From: Symsagittifera roscoffensis
Lineage: Eukaryota; Xenacoelomorpha; Acoela; Convolutidae
Direction: 5' to 3'
NCBI RefSeq assembly: GCF_963678635.1
Contig: NW_026971149.1
Location: 806,001 to 870,000, forward strand
DNA length: 64,000 bases
Shown piece by piece: positions 1 to 11,110 of this stretch. Below the pieces are notes generated by a model that was given only the letters and a program-made list of their open reading frames with translations, was not told where the DNA came from and did no database searches. Position 1 is the stretch's first letter. Each line of letters starts with the position of its first letter. The translations under genes and the position numbers were made by a program.

Positions 1-925
1 ATTCTTCGTTTTTCTTGATCATTTGTTTCAAATATAACTTAGTTGGAAGTCTTTTTGTGCTATTTGTTGAGCGTTATGCTGCTTAGACCTTGTGTTTGTT
101 GCATCACAAGAGGCACGAAATTCGTCTTCGGCTCTGTGTAAAATGTACATTCAAACAAATCATCTTTTTACAGGGGAGATCTAGGACTTTCTGAAGGGGG
201 TGGGGATGATTCTCAAAAAAAGTCGAGCTTTTTTTGGTCGAGCGAGGTCGTTTTTTTTTGGCTTGCCTCAATCACAATAAAGGCCCTATTTTGATTAAAT
301 AAGCTGCGCAGCAGGTAAATTTTGGATAAAAAAACGGGTCAAAATGGTATTTTAGGCACTTTTTTTGTGCCTAAAAGTGCTTTCAACTTTTTTGGTCAGA
401 CATTTAAAATGGATATCTCAAAATAAAACAAAGGGGGACCCTCTGAGTTCAGGAATTTTTTTTCTATTCGTATAGGATGAGTAATTGAAATTTCAAAAAC
501 AAAATATACAATTTGTAGTTTGTATAGGACAGTCAGCAAGCTAACGAGAGGATGGTTGAAGGCTGCCCCTCAAAAAATTAAAACCAATGACATCAATTCA
601 AATAAGAAACTCAATAAAACGATCACAGAAGAATCTTTTTATAAACAAAATAACTTAGATATAGCGCGATCATTTTCAATTTAAACTATCTATCTCAAAA
701 TAACGCCAGTAGGTAGGAGGTGACTCGATCATATGCTTACTAAGAATATGAACCTATGAACTGGTCAGTCGTCTCTTTTTTGTTAACTTCACCTCTGTTT
801 TTCTACTTCTTGGTCCCGTCGACGAGATTTACCTTTGCGATAAGCAAGGGTACTGCAATCTGGTACTAGAATTTGTACCCTTCAAAACTAGAAAGGGCAA
901 ATTTGGTTTAGATAAAAATGATTTC
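1..925. other. AT-rich stretch, no gene seen
   Basis: No ORF with recognisable similarity and no RNA gene could be supported here. The sequence is AT-rich with many short A and T runs. A short segment near 830-890 (GCGATAAGCAAGGGTACTGC and following) resembles 41895-41930 (GCGATGTACAAGGGTGCTGC), so part of this stretch probably belongs to a dispersed repeat whose other copy lies in the xylosyltransferase intron. Confidence 0.4.
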
Positions 926-929
926 ATTT

Positions 930-1085
930 TTTTGCATCTCCGGCACACCTGGTCTGGAAAGAACGAATGAGCCTGGGATGGTAAAGGCTCCCGATTCGAA
1001 TCTGACAGGACCTGTTTTTTTTTCAAACAGGAAAAAATCCGTTTCAGAAAATTTTTGGTTCATGTTTTTTGTCTGATTATAGTTT
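930..1085 (+). repeat. tRNA-related SINE-like repeat, copy 1
   Basis: The segment contains a polymerase III B-box-like string (GATTCGAATCTGAC) preceded about 40 bases upstream by an A-box-like string (ACCTGGTCTGGAAAG). A diverged second copy at 43262-43395 keeps the same order and spacing, and both share a T-rich tail ending near GTCTGATTAT. The shared tRNA-like head plus unrelated tail fits a tRNA-derived SINE. It does not fold into a proper tRNA by eye, so a functional tRNA is unlikely. No flanking target duplications were established. Confidence 0.45.
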
Positions 1086-1227
1086 TTCGGCTTAGTTGCT
1101 ATATTATAAAATTATTTTAAAAATTGTTGCTTTCTTCCTGTTGTTTTATTTCTGTTTGATTTTCGCTTCTGTTGATTTTTTTTCGCTTTCCTGTTTTTCT
1201 TATGTTTTTTTCAAAGAACTGAATCTT

Positions 1228-1640
1228 GATTCTAGCTTATTGTCCAACACTTATGTCAAACAGATTCTCCGCTCGCTTTAGAGCGAAGCAGCTCAGCCCT
1301 CAACTTCTTCCTTTGTCACAGACAGCTCCACTTGAGGACTCGAAGAGATCAAAACCCACTTCGAAGACTCGAACTACAACTCTACAACCCAGAACAAAGC
1401 AAGACGAAGGAAAAACAAAAAAAATTTCCCCACCAAAGACGACCATGATAAAAATTGCGGTTTTTCCTTTGCCCAATTGCTTCGTTCTGGGTTTGAGAGT
1501 TGTAGTTCGAGTCTTCGAAGAGAGTCTCCGATTCCTGAGTTGTCGATCTCTCTGTGACAAAGCAAGAAGTTGAGGGCTGAGCTGCTTCGCTCTAAAGCGA
1601 GCTGGAAATCTGTTTGGCATAAGTGTTAGACACTGAGGGA
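1228..1640. repeat. Foldback / MITE-like element 1
   Basis: Two inverted arms of roughly 190 bp flank a spacer of about 40 bp (near 1418-1458). The left arm carries GCTCGCTTTAGAGCGAAGCA and the right arm its reverse complement. Both continue through matching stretches (TCGAAGACTCGAACTACAAC and its complement). The arms differ at several positions, so this is not a fresh duplication. The open frames on both strands here are by-products of the symmetry. A related element lies at 5010-5465 and a half copy at 6806-6995. This is consistent with a non-autonomous DNA transposon with long terminal inverted repeats. Confidence 0.6.
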
Positions 1641-1649
1641 GGATCAAGC

Positions 1650-2275
1650 TTCAGTTGTTTAAAACATTGCTTGGATAAAACACACTCTTTTTGTTTCTTT
1701 GCGTTTGGCTGTGTATCGTACAAAAAAGATTGAATTTCAACGTAAGTTCGTTTTCCTTGAAATAAAACATATTCATCAACGTCTAAATTCAAGGATTCAT
1801 CGTTGAACAACTGTTTCAGCAATATTTATGCACTTTTCACTGTTGTAGCTTGCAATAGGTCTCGAATGGGTTGCATAACCTTGGGATACATTTCATCGGT
1901 TTTTCCATTAGTTTTTCATCTTCTTTTTCTATTGCCGTTAAAGTCGTGTGCTGTAGAAAATTGTCTGATTTATCATCTTCTTCTGCTTCATCATCACCAT
2001 CTGCACTGAAATGAGTAAATGCACATACGTTTTTTTTCGAGGGTTTGGTACGACAATATTGGGGCTTTAAAAAGGAGTTGGGTTTTATGCTAGTAGATAG
2101 TCGCTGCTTGTATTTTGTTCTCGAAATCGCTGTTAATTTTAAGTTGAGACGATTTGCCATAGGTTGATGGACAATGAAGGTATTGAGAGGGCAGTTTTTT
2201 TCATCCGGAGCATATGTCTTGCGAGGAATAAGAAAAAAATCTTCAGCATAATTAATTAATGTTCTGGTTTTCAAA
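1650..2275 (-). pseudogene. Diverged copy of the palindrome coding remnant
   Basis: A minus-strand frame (2274 to 1837, 145 residues) contains an acidic stretch (DGDDEAEEDD) and flanking text that clearly match a plus-strand frame in the palindrome arm (about 4320-4860). The same motif recurs on the minus strand near 5790 and 7350. At least four diverged copies of one ancestral segment, in both orientations, therefore lie in the first 8 kb. I do not recognise the protein family. The open frame may be a remnant of a transposon gene or an unconstrained repeat. Confidence 0.4.
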
Positions 2276-2898
2276 AAAAATGTTACACGAATTTCCGTTT
2301 ACGCTTCGATGGCTAATCAGAGTCCTGAAAACAATTTAACACCAATAAACAAAATCAAAACTACTCTAAGGCGGACTGGAATATTAGATTGTCGAGGAAA
2401 ATGAGAAACTCGAGCAAATTACACTGAACGATGTCGAACCTGATAATTTACGGCAATTTTTCACAGTTCTTGACTATTTTCTCCTGTAGCTTATCCAGAC
2501 TTCAGGATTTTTGACAGTCAGTTCATGTGTTCAACCTTAACCTGGGAGGGCTGAAACCTCATGTGGGGAGAGAAGTCAAATCCATTTGCATGACCAACCG
2601 CTTCCAGCTGAACTAAAAGAGCTAGTCAAAACTGATAACGTTGATGAAGTACGTCTCGTTCAAGCCACCATCAGAGTTCCTGCTCATTTTGAGCAAATAT
2701 TGTACCTAATTTTAACCATGTCAACTTAACAAGATGTGAATAATTTGTCCTTGAACGACTTGAACGAGGAGTTGATTTGCCTGTTGAACCAAAATAAGGA
2801 AGTACACCTATACCAGGCATAGTGATTATTAAATAATTTATTGAATTATTGCTTTCATTTATTTTTTTTCATGTGTGATTACTGGTAGTTAGCATGTC

Positions 2899-3120
2899 GT
2901 GTTTGAAATTTCCAAATTTCAAATAAACATTTTGCTAATGGAAAACTCGCAAAATGTGAAATCAACAGGTGAGAAATTACCAAAAGAAATAATAGAAATC
3001 ACAGCCCGAAACGTAGAAAAATTTGCTGGCGTACACATGACAGACAAAACCATAAGAAGATATACGATGAAATTCAAAGAAACCGGCAATGGTCTGATAG
3101 AAACAAAAGATGGTTGGTAA
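2899..3120 (+). pseudogene. 73-residue frame in left palindrome arm, unknown
   Basis: This short frame is conserved at the amino-acid level between the palindrome arms (here and at 8896-9117 minus), with a few substitutions. It is lysine- and threonine-rich and contains a segment (KTIRRYTMKFKE) that could be part of a helix-turn-helix, but I cannot assign a family. The frame ends in TGGTAA. Following sequence stays partly open in another frame, so it may be a fragment of a decayed transposon gene. It is listed because it is the most protein-like frame in the arm, not because expression is supported. Confidence 0.25.
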
Positions 3121-4319
3121 CAATTTGTAACTACCAACCCTAATACAAATGAGCGAAAAAGTTTTCTAGTAAGCATGGAAGCTGAAGAAAGCACTGTCGA
3201 GAATGATGATTGCGAATTTGTAGACATAGGTAGTGTAGAACAGTCTTTATCTGAAAAAAATAGTTCGTGGCACTTTTTAATTCTGTTTCTCTTCCGTCTG
3301 TAGAAGTTGTCTTTTTCAAACAAGTCTTTTTCGTTTTAATTGTGCCATCTTTATCTACTTTAAAATTTCTTCAACAATCCAAGTTGTGTCGAGAATGCCA
3401 TTTGGCTTTCGATACTGTCCAGTAATGTTGCTTACGTGTTCAGAAATTGCAACTTGTAATAATGAGAGAGATAATTTCATCAACGGATTGTCTGTTCATG
3501 TCTGTTTCAGGTCCCTTGGGATCCTGCAAAATTGATTTAGTTTTTAAAATGCTTCTCAAAGTTACTTTGTATCCGTCTTATTACAAGTTATTTAATTTTG
3601 CAGGATCAGACCAAACACTGTTTCTTTGTTTTTGCAACACAAACTTGATATCTAGTTCTCACACTTTTTCAGGTTTAAAATTGTTAATAAATTAACGAGA
3701 TTGCACGCTTGTTTCTGATGATACCTGCGAAGAAAATTCTATTGAAAAGAATTAGTGAAAATGGCTACTGCGGGCAGGCATTAAATCATTCATGTTATTT
3801 ATCTCAAACATAAGTTGTTTCAGCAACGAAAATAATCATGTACAATAGGTTTGAATACAACTCGAGATTCTCTTGAAAGCATCTCGAGACATTCAACAAC
3901 TTAATTATTTAGGAAGACAGTTGAATAAAGCTAAATTCCTCCGTCATGCGTATCAGTGGGCAACAAAAGAAGGGTTTCGTAATTTTGTTGATAGACTTGG
4001 ATCCCGAAACTTCAGTATGTCTTCGTTATTTGTCAAACATAGTTCCATCCATAGATGCCAACCTTTTTATAGTTACAATCCTCACTTCTCATGAAAACGA
4101 AACAAAAAGAGTTTTGTATATTGAAGCAAATGCTCAATACTTGGCATTGAAGATCAATTTTGACAACACCTGATTCAAACTTTATCAGATTTCTGTGCGA
4201 TTGATTCGTAAATGTTTTACTTGGACACGTTCCAGCTAACAAAATTTCATCAAGATTAAAGAAGTTCCATCTGAGAAAATTGTTGACCTTCAGGTTAGCA
4301 TCCGAGAAATCGCAAAGTT

Positions 4320-4865
4320 GTGGCAAATATTTTTTCATTGGTTCAGTCAATCAAAAAGTCGTGTTGTTTTTTGAAGACTTATGCAAGTCATATGCTCCAC
4401 ATAAAAAAAACTGTACCATCCTTCATAAACTTAATCTCAATCTACTGTACCATCCTTTATTATGAAATCCTTCAAATCCATCAATCCATGGCAAATTGTA
4501 TCTACTCATATATATATAGCAGTTTGGAGAGCAAAATAGTAGCCGCGACTATCTACCTCCATTTAACCCAATTCCTTTATTCTCAAATGGTTTCGTACCA
4601 AGTCTTTGGAAAAAATTTATCTGCATTTACTTATTCCAGTAGAGATGGAGATGGTGATGATGAAGCAGAAAAAGATGATGAATCAGGCATTTTTTTGAAG
4701 CACACAACTTCAATGGTAATAAAAAACGAAGTTAAAAAATTAATTAAAAAAAGTGCTGAAATGTATCTAAGGTTTAATGAATTCATTCAAGAGCTATTAG
4801 AAGCTAATAAAGAGGAAAGGGCAAACATATTGCTGAAACAGACGATCAGCAGAGTTAAATCCTGA
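4320..4865 (+). pseudogene. 181-residue frame in left palindrome arm, unknown
   Basis: This frame carries an acidic run (DGDGDDEAEKDDE) followed by a lysine/glutamate-rich, probably helical segment. Its inverted partner at about 7150-7700 is broken into a 133-residue frame by small changes, and diverged relatives lie near 1837-2274 and 5600-5830 on the minus strand. Conservation of the acidic run across four copies hints at an ancestral coding sequence. I do not recognise it and no start context or splice structure is evident. A decayed transposon gene is the simplest reading. Confidence 0.25.
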
Positions 4866-5009
4866 AACTGAGACGTTGATGGATATGTTTTTATTCAAGG
4901 AAAACAAAGACACATTAAAATTCAATCTTTTTTGTACGATACACAGCAAAACACAAAGAAACACAAAGATTGTGTGCTATCCAAAAACTTTGAAAGAGCT
5001 AAATCTTGA

Positions 5010-5465
5010 TTCTAGTTTAGTGTCCAACGCTTATGCCAAACAAATTTCCGCTCGCTTAAGAGCGAAGCAGCTCAGCCCTCAACTTCTTCCTTTGTCACAG
5101 ACAGTTCGACAACTGAGAAATCAAAGAGATCATAATCCTCTTCGGAGATTCGAACTACAGCTCTCAAACATAGAACAAAGCAATTCGACGAAGGAAGAAG
5201 GAAAAATACAGAAAAAAGTTTTTCCCCGCCAAAGACGACGAGCTCAATATAAACTGCGCTTTCTCCTTCGTCGGAATACTTCGTTCTGAGTTTGTGAACT
5301 GTAGTTCGATTTTTCAAAGAGGGTTTTCATCTCTTCGATTCTTCAGTTGTCGAACTGTCCGTGACAAACGAAAGTGACGCCTGAGATGCTTCGCTCTTAA
5401 GCGAGCGGGGAATCTTTTTGGCATAAGTTTTGAACAGTGAACGAGTATCAAGTTACAGTTCTTTC
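5010..5465. repeat. Foldback / MITE-like element 2
   Basis: The left arm (5010-5205) and the right arm (about 5270-5465) are inverted copies. Each carries the AGAGCGAAGC / GCTTCGCTCT core and the flanking TTGTCACAGACAG-type string. It is related to the element at 1228-1640. It sits at the inner end of the left palindrome arm, so the palindrome turns around inside or next to this hairpin. Confidence 0.6.
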
Positions 5466-6605
5466 AAGTTTATTTTGATAAAAAACACTCTTTTTAATTC
5501 TTTACGTTTTGCTGTGTATCGTACAAAATTGTTGATTTTTAATGTGTGTTGGTTTTCCTTGAATTAAAACACATCCGTCAACATCTAAATTCAAGGATTC
5601 AACTCTAAATATGTTTCAGCACTGTTTGCCATTTCCATTTTATTAGCTTTAAATAGGTCTTGAATGACTTCCATAATCTTTAGATACATTTCATCGCTTT
5701 TTCCATTAGTTTTTCATCTTCTTTTTTTATTACTGTTGAAGTCGTGTGCTGCTGAAAACTGTCTGATACATCATCTTTTTCTGCTTCATCATCACCATCT
5801 GCACTGAAATACGTAAATGCAGATAAGTTTTTTTTCGAGGGTTTGGTACGACAATATTAGGGATTAATAAAATAAGATTTAGGAATTGGGTTTAATGGTG
5901 GTAGGTATTCGCGGCTGGTATTTTTTCTCGAAATTGCTGTTATTTAATAATTTGAGACGATTTGCCATAGATTGATAGATTATGAAGATTTTGAGATAGT
6001 GGTGCAGTTTTTTTCATGTGGAGCATATATTCAAGGAATGCAAGGAATGAGGATAATTTATTCAGCATACATGATTAATGTTCTGGTTTTTCAAAAAAAT
6101 GTTACACGATTTTCCGTTTCACTTAACCAGTGAAATTTTATTTCCCAAAACTTTTCGTTTTCTCGGATGCCAACCTTAAGGTGAACAATTTTCTCAAGTT
6201 TTACATTTTATACTTGATGAAACTTTTGTTAGCTGGAACATGCCCAAGAAAAACATTTACGAAACAATCGCAAAGAAATCTACCAATGTTTGAACCAGAT
6301 GTTGCCAAAATTGATCTGCAATGCTGAAGATTGAGCATTTGCTTCAATAAATTTAGTTTTTTCTCTTTCATTTTCAACGGAAGTGAGGATTGCTATAAGG
6401 AAGGTAAGTAGAAAATTGCTGGCGTGGATGGAACTATGTTTGACGAATAATGAAGACATTCCTAAGATTTTGAGTTCTCACAATTTTTTCAGCTTTGAAA
6501 TTGGTAATAAATTAACGGAATTGCATGCTTGTTTTTGATGATACCTGCGAAGAAGTTTCTACTGAAAATTTTTGTTAAAATGGCTACAGCGGGCTGACAT
6601 ACAAC
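5466..6605 (-). repeat. Diverged minus-oriented copy of palindrome arm
   Basis: This segment repeats, with clear divergence, the order found in the right arm (7000-8300). Its plus-strand frame 6130-6327 contains FSDANLKVNNFL and LLAGTCP, which also occur in plus-strand frame 7668-7934 and in minus-strand frame 4350-4033. It is therefore an older copy of the same repeat unit, in the right-arm orientation. It ends at the run of N. Confidence 0.55.
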
Positions 6606-6805
6606 NNNNNNNNNNNNNNNNNNNNNNNNNNNNNNNNNNNNNNNNNNNNNNNNNNNNNNNNNNNNNNNNNNNNNNNNNNNNNNNNNNNNNNNNNNNNNNN
6701 NNNNNNNNNNNNNNNNNNNNNNNNNNNNNNNNNNNNNNNNNNNNNNNNNNNNNNNNNNNNNNNNNNNNNNNNNNNNNNNNNNNNNNNNNNNNNNNNNNNN
6801 NNNNN
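6606..6805. other. Assembly gap (200 N)
   Basis: Exactly 200 consecutive N. The round size suggests a placeholder rather than a measured length. Sequence resumes in the middle of a foldback arm (TTCCTTCTTCCTTCGTCGAA). The assembly therefore broke at a hairpin, and the distance and relative orientation across the gap are uncertain. Confidence 0.95.
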
Positions 6806-9703
6806 TTTTTTTTCCTTCTTCCTTCGTCGAATTGCTTTGTTCTATGTTTGAGAGCTGTAGTTCGAATCTCCGAAGAGGATTATGATCTCTTTGATTTCTC
6901 AGTTGTCGAACTGTCTGTGACAAAGGAAGAAGTTGAGGGCTGAGCTGCTTCGCTCTTAAGCGAGCGGAAATTTGTTTGGCATAAGCGTTGGACACTAAAC
7001 TAGAATCAAGATTTAGCTCTTTCAAAGTTTTTGGATAGCACACAATCTTTGTGTTTCTTTGTGTTTTGCTGTGTATCGTACAAAAAAGATTGAATTTTAA
7101 TGTGTCTTTGTTTTCCTTGAATAAAAACATATCCATCAACGTCTCAGTTTCAGGATTTAACTCTGCTGATCGTCTGTTTCAGCAATATGTTTGCCCTTTC
7201 CTCTTTATTAGCTTCTAATAGCTCTTGAATGAATTAATTAAACCTTAGATACATTTCAGCACTTTTTTTAATTAATTTTTTAACTTCGTTTTCTATTACC
7301 ATTGAAGTTGTGTGCTTCAAAAAAATGCCTGATTCATCATCTTTTTTCTGCTTCATCATCACCATCTCCATCTCTACTGGAATAAGTAAATGCAGATAAA
7401 TTTTTTCCAAAGACTTGGTACGAAACCATTTGAGAATAAAGGAATTGGGTTAAATGGAGGTAGATAGTCGCGGCTGCTATTTTGCTCTCCAAACTGCTGT
7501 ATATATTTGAGTAGATACAATTTGCCATGGATTGATGGATTTGAAGGATTTTATAGTAAAGGATGGTACAGTAGATTGAGATTAAGTTTATGAAGGATGG
7601 TACAGTTTTTTTTTCATGTGGAGCATATGACTTGCATAAGTCTTCAAAAAACAACACGACTTTTTGATTGACTGAACCAATGAAAAGATATTTGCCACAT
7701 TTTTTCGATTTCTCGGATGCTAAACTGAAGGTCAACAATTTTCTCAGATGGAACTTCTTTAATCTTGATGAAATTTTGTTAGCTGGAACGTGTCCAAGTA
7801 AAACATTTACGAATCAATCGCACAGAAATCTGATAAAGTTTGAATCAGGTGTTGTCAAAATTGATCTTCAATGCCGAGTATTGAGCATTTGCTTCAATAT
7901 ACAAAACTCTTTATGTTTCGTTTTCATGAAGTGAGGATTGTAACTATAAAAAGGTTGGCATCTATGGATGGAACTATGTTTGACAAATAACGAAGACATC
8001 CTGAAGTTTCGGGACCCAAGTCTATCAACAAAATTACGAAACCCTTCTTTTGTTGCCCACTGGTACGCATGACGGAGGAATTTAGCTTTATTCAACTGTC
8101 TTCCTAAATAATTAAGTTGTTGAATGTCTCGAGGTGCTTTGAAGAGAATCTCGAGTTGTATTCAAACCTATTGTACGTGATTATTTTCGTTGCTGAAACA
8201 ACTTATGTTTCAGATAAATAACACGAATGATTTAATGCCTACCCGCAGTAGCCATTTTCACTAATTCTTTTCAATAGAATTTTCTTCGCAGGTATCATCA
8301 GAAACAAGCGTGCAATCCCGTTAATTTATTAACAATTTCAAACCTGAAAAAGTGTGAGAACTAGATATCAAGTTTGTGTTGCAAAAACAAAGAAACAGTG
8401 TTTGGGCTGATCGTGCAAAATTAAATAACTTGTAATAAGACGGATGCAAAGTAACTTTGAGAAGCATTTTAAAAACTAAATCAATTTTGCAGGATCCCAA
8501 GGGACCTGAAACAGACATGAACAGACAATCCGTTGATGAAATTATCTCTCTCATTATTACAAGTTGCGATTTCTGATCACGTAAGCAACATTACTGGACA
8601 GTATCGAAAGCCAAATGGCATTCTCGACACAACTTGGATTGTTGAAGAAATTTTAAAGTAGAAAAAGATGGCACAATTAAAACGAAAAAGACTTGTTTGA
8701 AAAAGACAACTTCTACAGACGGAAGAGAAACAGAATTAAAAAGTCCCAAGAACTATTTTTTTCAGATAAAGACTGTTCTACACCACCTATGTCTACAAAA
8801 TCGCAATCATCATTCTCGACAGTGCTTTCTTCATTTTTCATGCTTACTAGAAAACTTTTTCGCTCATTTGTGTTAGGGTTGGTAGTTACAAATGGTTACC
8901 AACCATCTTTTGTTTCTATCAGACCATTGCCGGTTTCTTTGAATTTCATCGTATATCTTCTTATAGTTTTGTCTGTCATGTGTACGCCAGCAAATTTTTC
9001 TACGTTTCGGGCTGTGATTTCTATGCTTTCTTTTGGTAATATCTCACCTGTTGATTTCACATTTTGCGAGTTTTCCATTAGCAAAATTTTTATTTGAAAT
9101 TTGGAAATTTCAAACACGACATGCTAACTACCAGTAATCACACAAGAAAAAAATAAATGAAAGCAATAATTCAATAAGTTATTTAATAATCACTATGCCT
9201 GGTATAGGTGTACTTCCTTATTTTGGTTCAACAGGCAAATCAACTCCTCGTTCAAGTCGTTCAAGGACAAATTATTCACATCTTGTTAAGTTGACATGGT
9301 TAAAATTAGATACAATATTTGCTCAAAATGAGCAGGAACTCTGATGGTGGCTTGAACGAGACGTACTTCATCAACGTTATCAGTTTTGACTAGCTCTTTT
9401 AGTTCAGCTGGAAGCGGTTGGTCATGCAAATGGATTTGACTTCTCTCCCCACATGAGGTTTCTGCCCTCCCAGGTTGAGGTTGAACACATGAACTGACTT
9501 TTTTTGCAGGATCAATTTTGCAGGATCCCAAGGGACCTGAAACAGACATGAACAGACAATCCGTTATTGATTGCAAAGTTACCGCAAACCTAATCGATGC
9601 CAGAAAGTAGTTGTGGTGTTGCACAAGGTGATGACAAAGTTGACAATAGTTGATAATTAAATGAGCTGGACATTTCAGTAAATCACCCCTGCTTCATTTA
9701 TTT

Positions 9704-10170
9704 TCAACAAATTGATATCAATTTGCCCATAATTGCTTGCTTTTTGGCTGACTTAATTTCGGTGAGAAATTTTTCTAATTTCTGGATTATATCACTGATC
9801 GTCATAAAGTGTTGCGGACATACTATTGTGAAAGTTGTTACTGTCTTATCAGCCGCGAAAACATCTACCTTCAAAATCTCTCCTTCGACGCATCCACTAA
9901 CTAGTTTATGTTGAGATCCTTTAGTATGATAAACATTCCACATCCTCTGATAGCCGAAATGCGTCAGAAAAAGTTGTAACCTTGTGAATTGAACAACTCA
10001 GCCGAGTCATTAGGACTCAACCAACTTTCAGTGAAAGCAATGACACTAGGCGGGCTTGCAAATTGCTCAATGCGTACTTGAAATGATTCAAAATTAGAAC
10101 TAAGCGATCGCACATTAATATTAAATAGAAAGACAGCCTCGGAAATTGGGGGAATTGTTGGCGGTGACAT
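9704..10170 (-). pseudogene. LINE ORF2 fragment: AP-endonuclease N-terminus
   Basis: Two minus-strand frames (10170-9964 and 9943-9704) read in order like the start of the apurinic-endonuclease domain of a non-LTR retrotransposon. The first has NINVRSLSSNFESFQ followed by VIAFTESWLS, the typical first endonuclease block. The second has FLTEIKSAKKQAIMGK, near the position where these enzymes have their Asp-Phe-Asn motif, here damaged. A frameshift or stop separates the two frames. No reverse transcriptase follows, so this is a truncated dead copy. The clade (CR1- or RTE-like) cannot be fixed by eye. Confidence 0.65.
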
Positions 10171-10299
10171 GGGTTGTAGATAAAATAAAGTTAGATGGCG
10201 CTACTGATATAAAATCAGATAGCCCTGTTGAGGCTGTCTCTGATAACACATTATCCATTGTCTTCTACAGTCAATACACTCATGGCACTGCTAACATGA

Positions 10300-11110
10300 G
10301 AGTGCAATTCAGCTTGTGAAGACTGCCTTGTTAAAGATTCATTTTACTACATGTTGCAGGTTTGTTTCTCTTTTGAAACATAATCAAAAGTTTTTCGGTC
10401 TACCGCGGAATTCGTTTGACTCAATTGTTTCGGAGTTGCGGTGCCATTGTTGCCTTTTAGTTCCTTCTTCCCCAAGGTTGAACATTGAGTTGGTCGCTTT
10501 CTTCAATATTTGTGCTTAACCCGAAGCAAGCAGCGCATTGTGATTGAACTTTTTTCCGTTCTCGCAGTTGATGAGCAGTTCATTGTCGTTCTTTTCTTTT
10601 TTAGAACTTTCATGTAATCTAGTAAAACGAATAGTTGTAAGTCTTCTAAAAAGGTAAATTGGTTTCTTTTCGATTGCGTTTAGATATTTTCGTAAAAGTT
10701 GCTTCCTTGCCCAGATTCGTCTTTGATGTCGCAGTTAAGAAACTTAACAAAGAAAGCAGGAGGGTCTTGAATATTTTAGTTAGGAACCAGTGCGTAGCAT
10801 GCTACCATGGAGTCTCGAGTTACATTGATATCCATTACTTCACGAAAGAAAGAAATTTTATCTTGAACATAATCTGTGCCATGTCGCAAGGGCAAATTGT
10901 TGATGCTTACGAAATTCATGGGTAAATTTTGATCGAAATCGTCGACTTTTTTCAGAAAGATCATCTCATTTTTCATTTGAACGAGGGTGTCATTTTGAGC
11001 TTGAACCTTTTTAGTAGTTTTTGAAGTATCATTTTCAATGAAGGGTCAGCATCATTCGGCATTTGATCGATGCTGTCTTTGGTATTGTTCAACATCATGG
11101 CAGCTTTCAA
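10300..11110 (-). pseudogene. LINE ORF1 fragment
   Basis: Upstream of the endonuclease fragment in the same orientation, the minus-strand frame 10976-10776 (66 residues) includes SINNLPLRHGTDYVQDK and MDINVTRDSMVACYAL. This fits the RNA-binding core of LINE ORF1 proteins, which carry a similar 'I..LP...GED' block followed by 'I...DI..A.R'. About 100 bases further upstream a frame-shifted minus-strand stretch has coiled-coil character, as expected before that core. A short segment of the same sequence recurs at 12025-12080. Order and strand match a single 3'-truncated LINE. This is inferred from pattern memory only. Confidence 0.5.

Larger units (their letters stand above)
2515..9501. repeat. 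Large inverted repeat (palindrome), ~2.7-kb arms
   Basis: The left arm (about 2515-5206) reads as the near-perfect reverse complement of the right arm (about 6806-9501). Matching positions sum to about 12016 along the whole length, so there are few net indels. Examples are the peptide frame at 2899-3120 (+) and 8896-9117 (-), and TGACAGTCAGTTCATGTGTT at the left outer edge facing its complement at the right outer edge. The middle (5210-6605) holds an additional, more diverged copy of the arm in minus orientation, followed by the N gap. The outer right edge is followed by a second copy of an internal segment (GGATCCCAAGGGACCTGAAA, near 9523), showing a complex junction. Confidence 0.85.

Noticed and set aside
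980..1010. tRNA gene at the B-box-like string
   Set aside because: No complete cloverleaf could be drawn, and the second copy at 43262 is diverged with a shared non-tRNA tail, so a SINE is preferred.
1226..1647. Two 115-codon ORFs on opposite strands with similar sequences
   Set aside because: They mirror each other because the DNA is an inverted repeat. There is no sign of independent coding.
9286..9624. 112-codon minus-strand ORF at the right palindrome edge
   Set aside because: It is a chimera across the palindrome breakpoint, mixing arm sequence and a duplicated internal piece.
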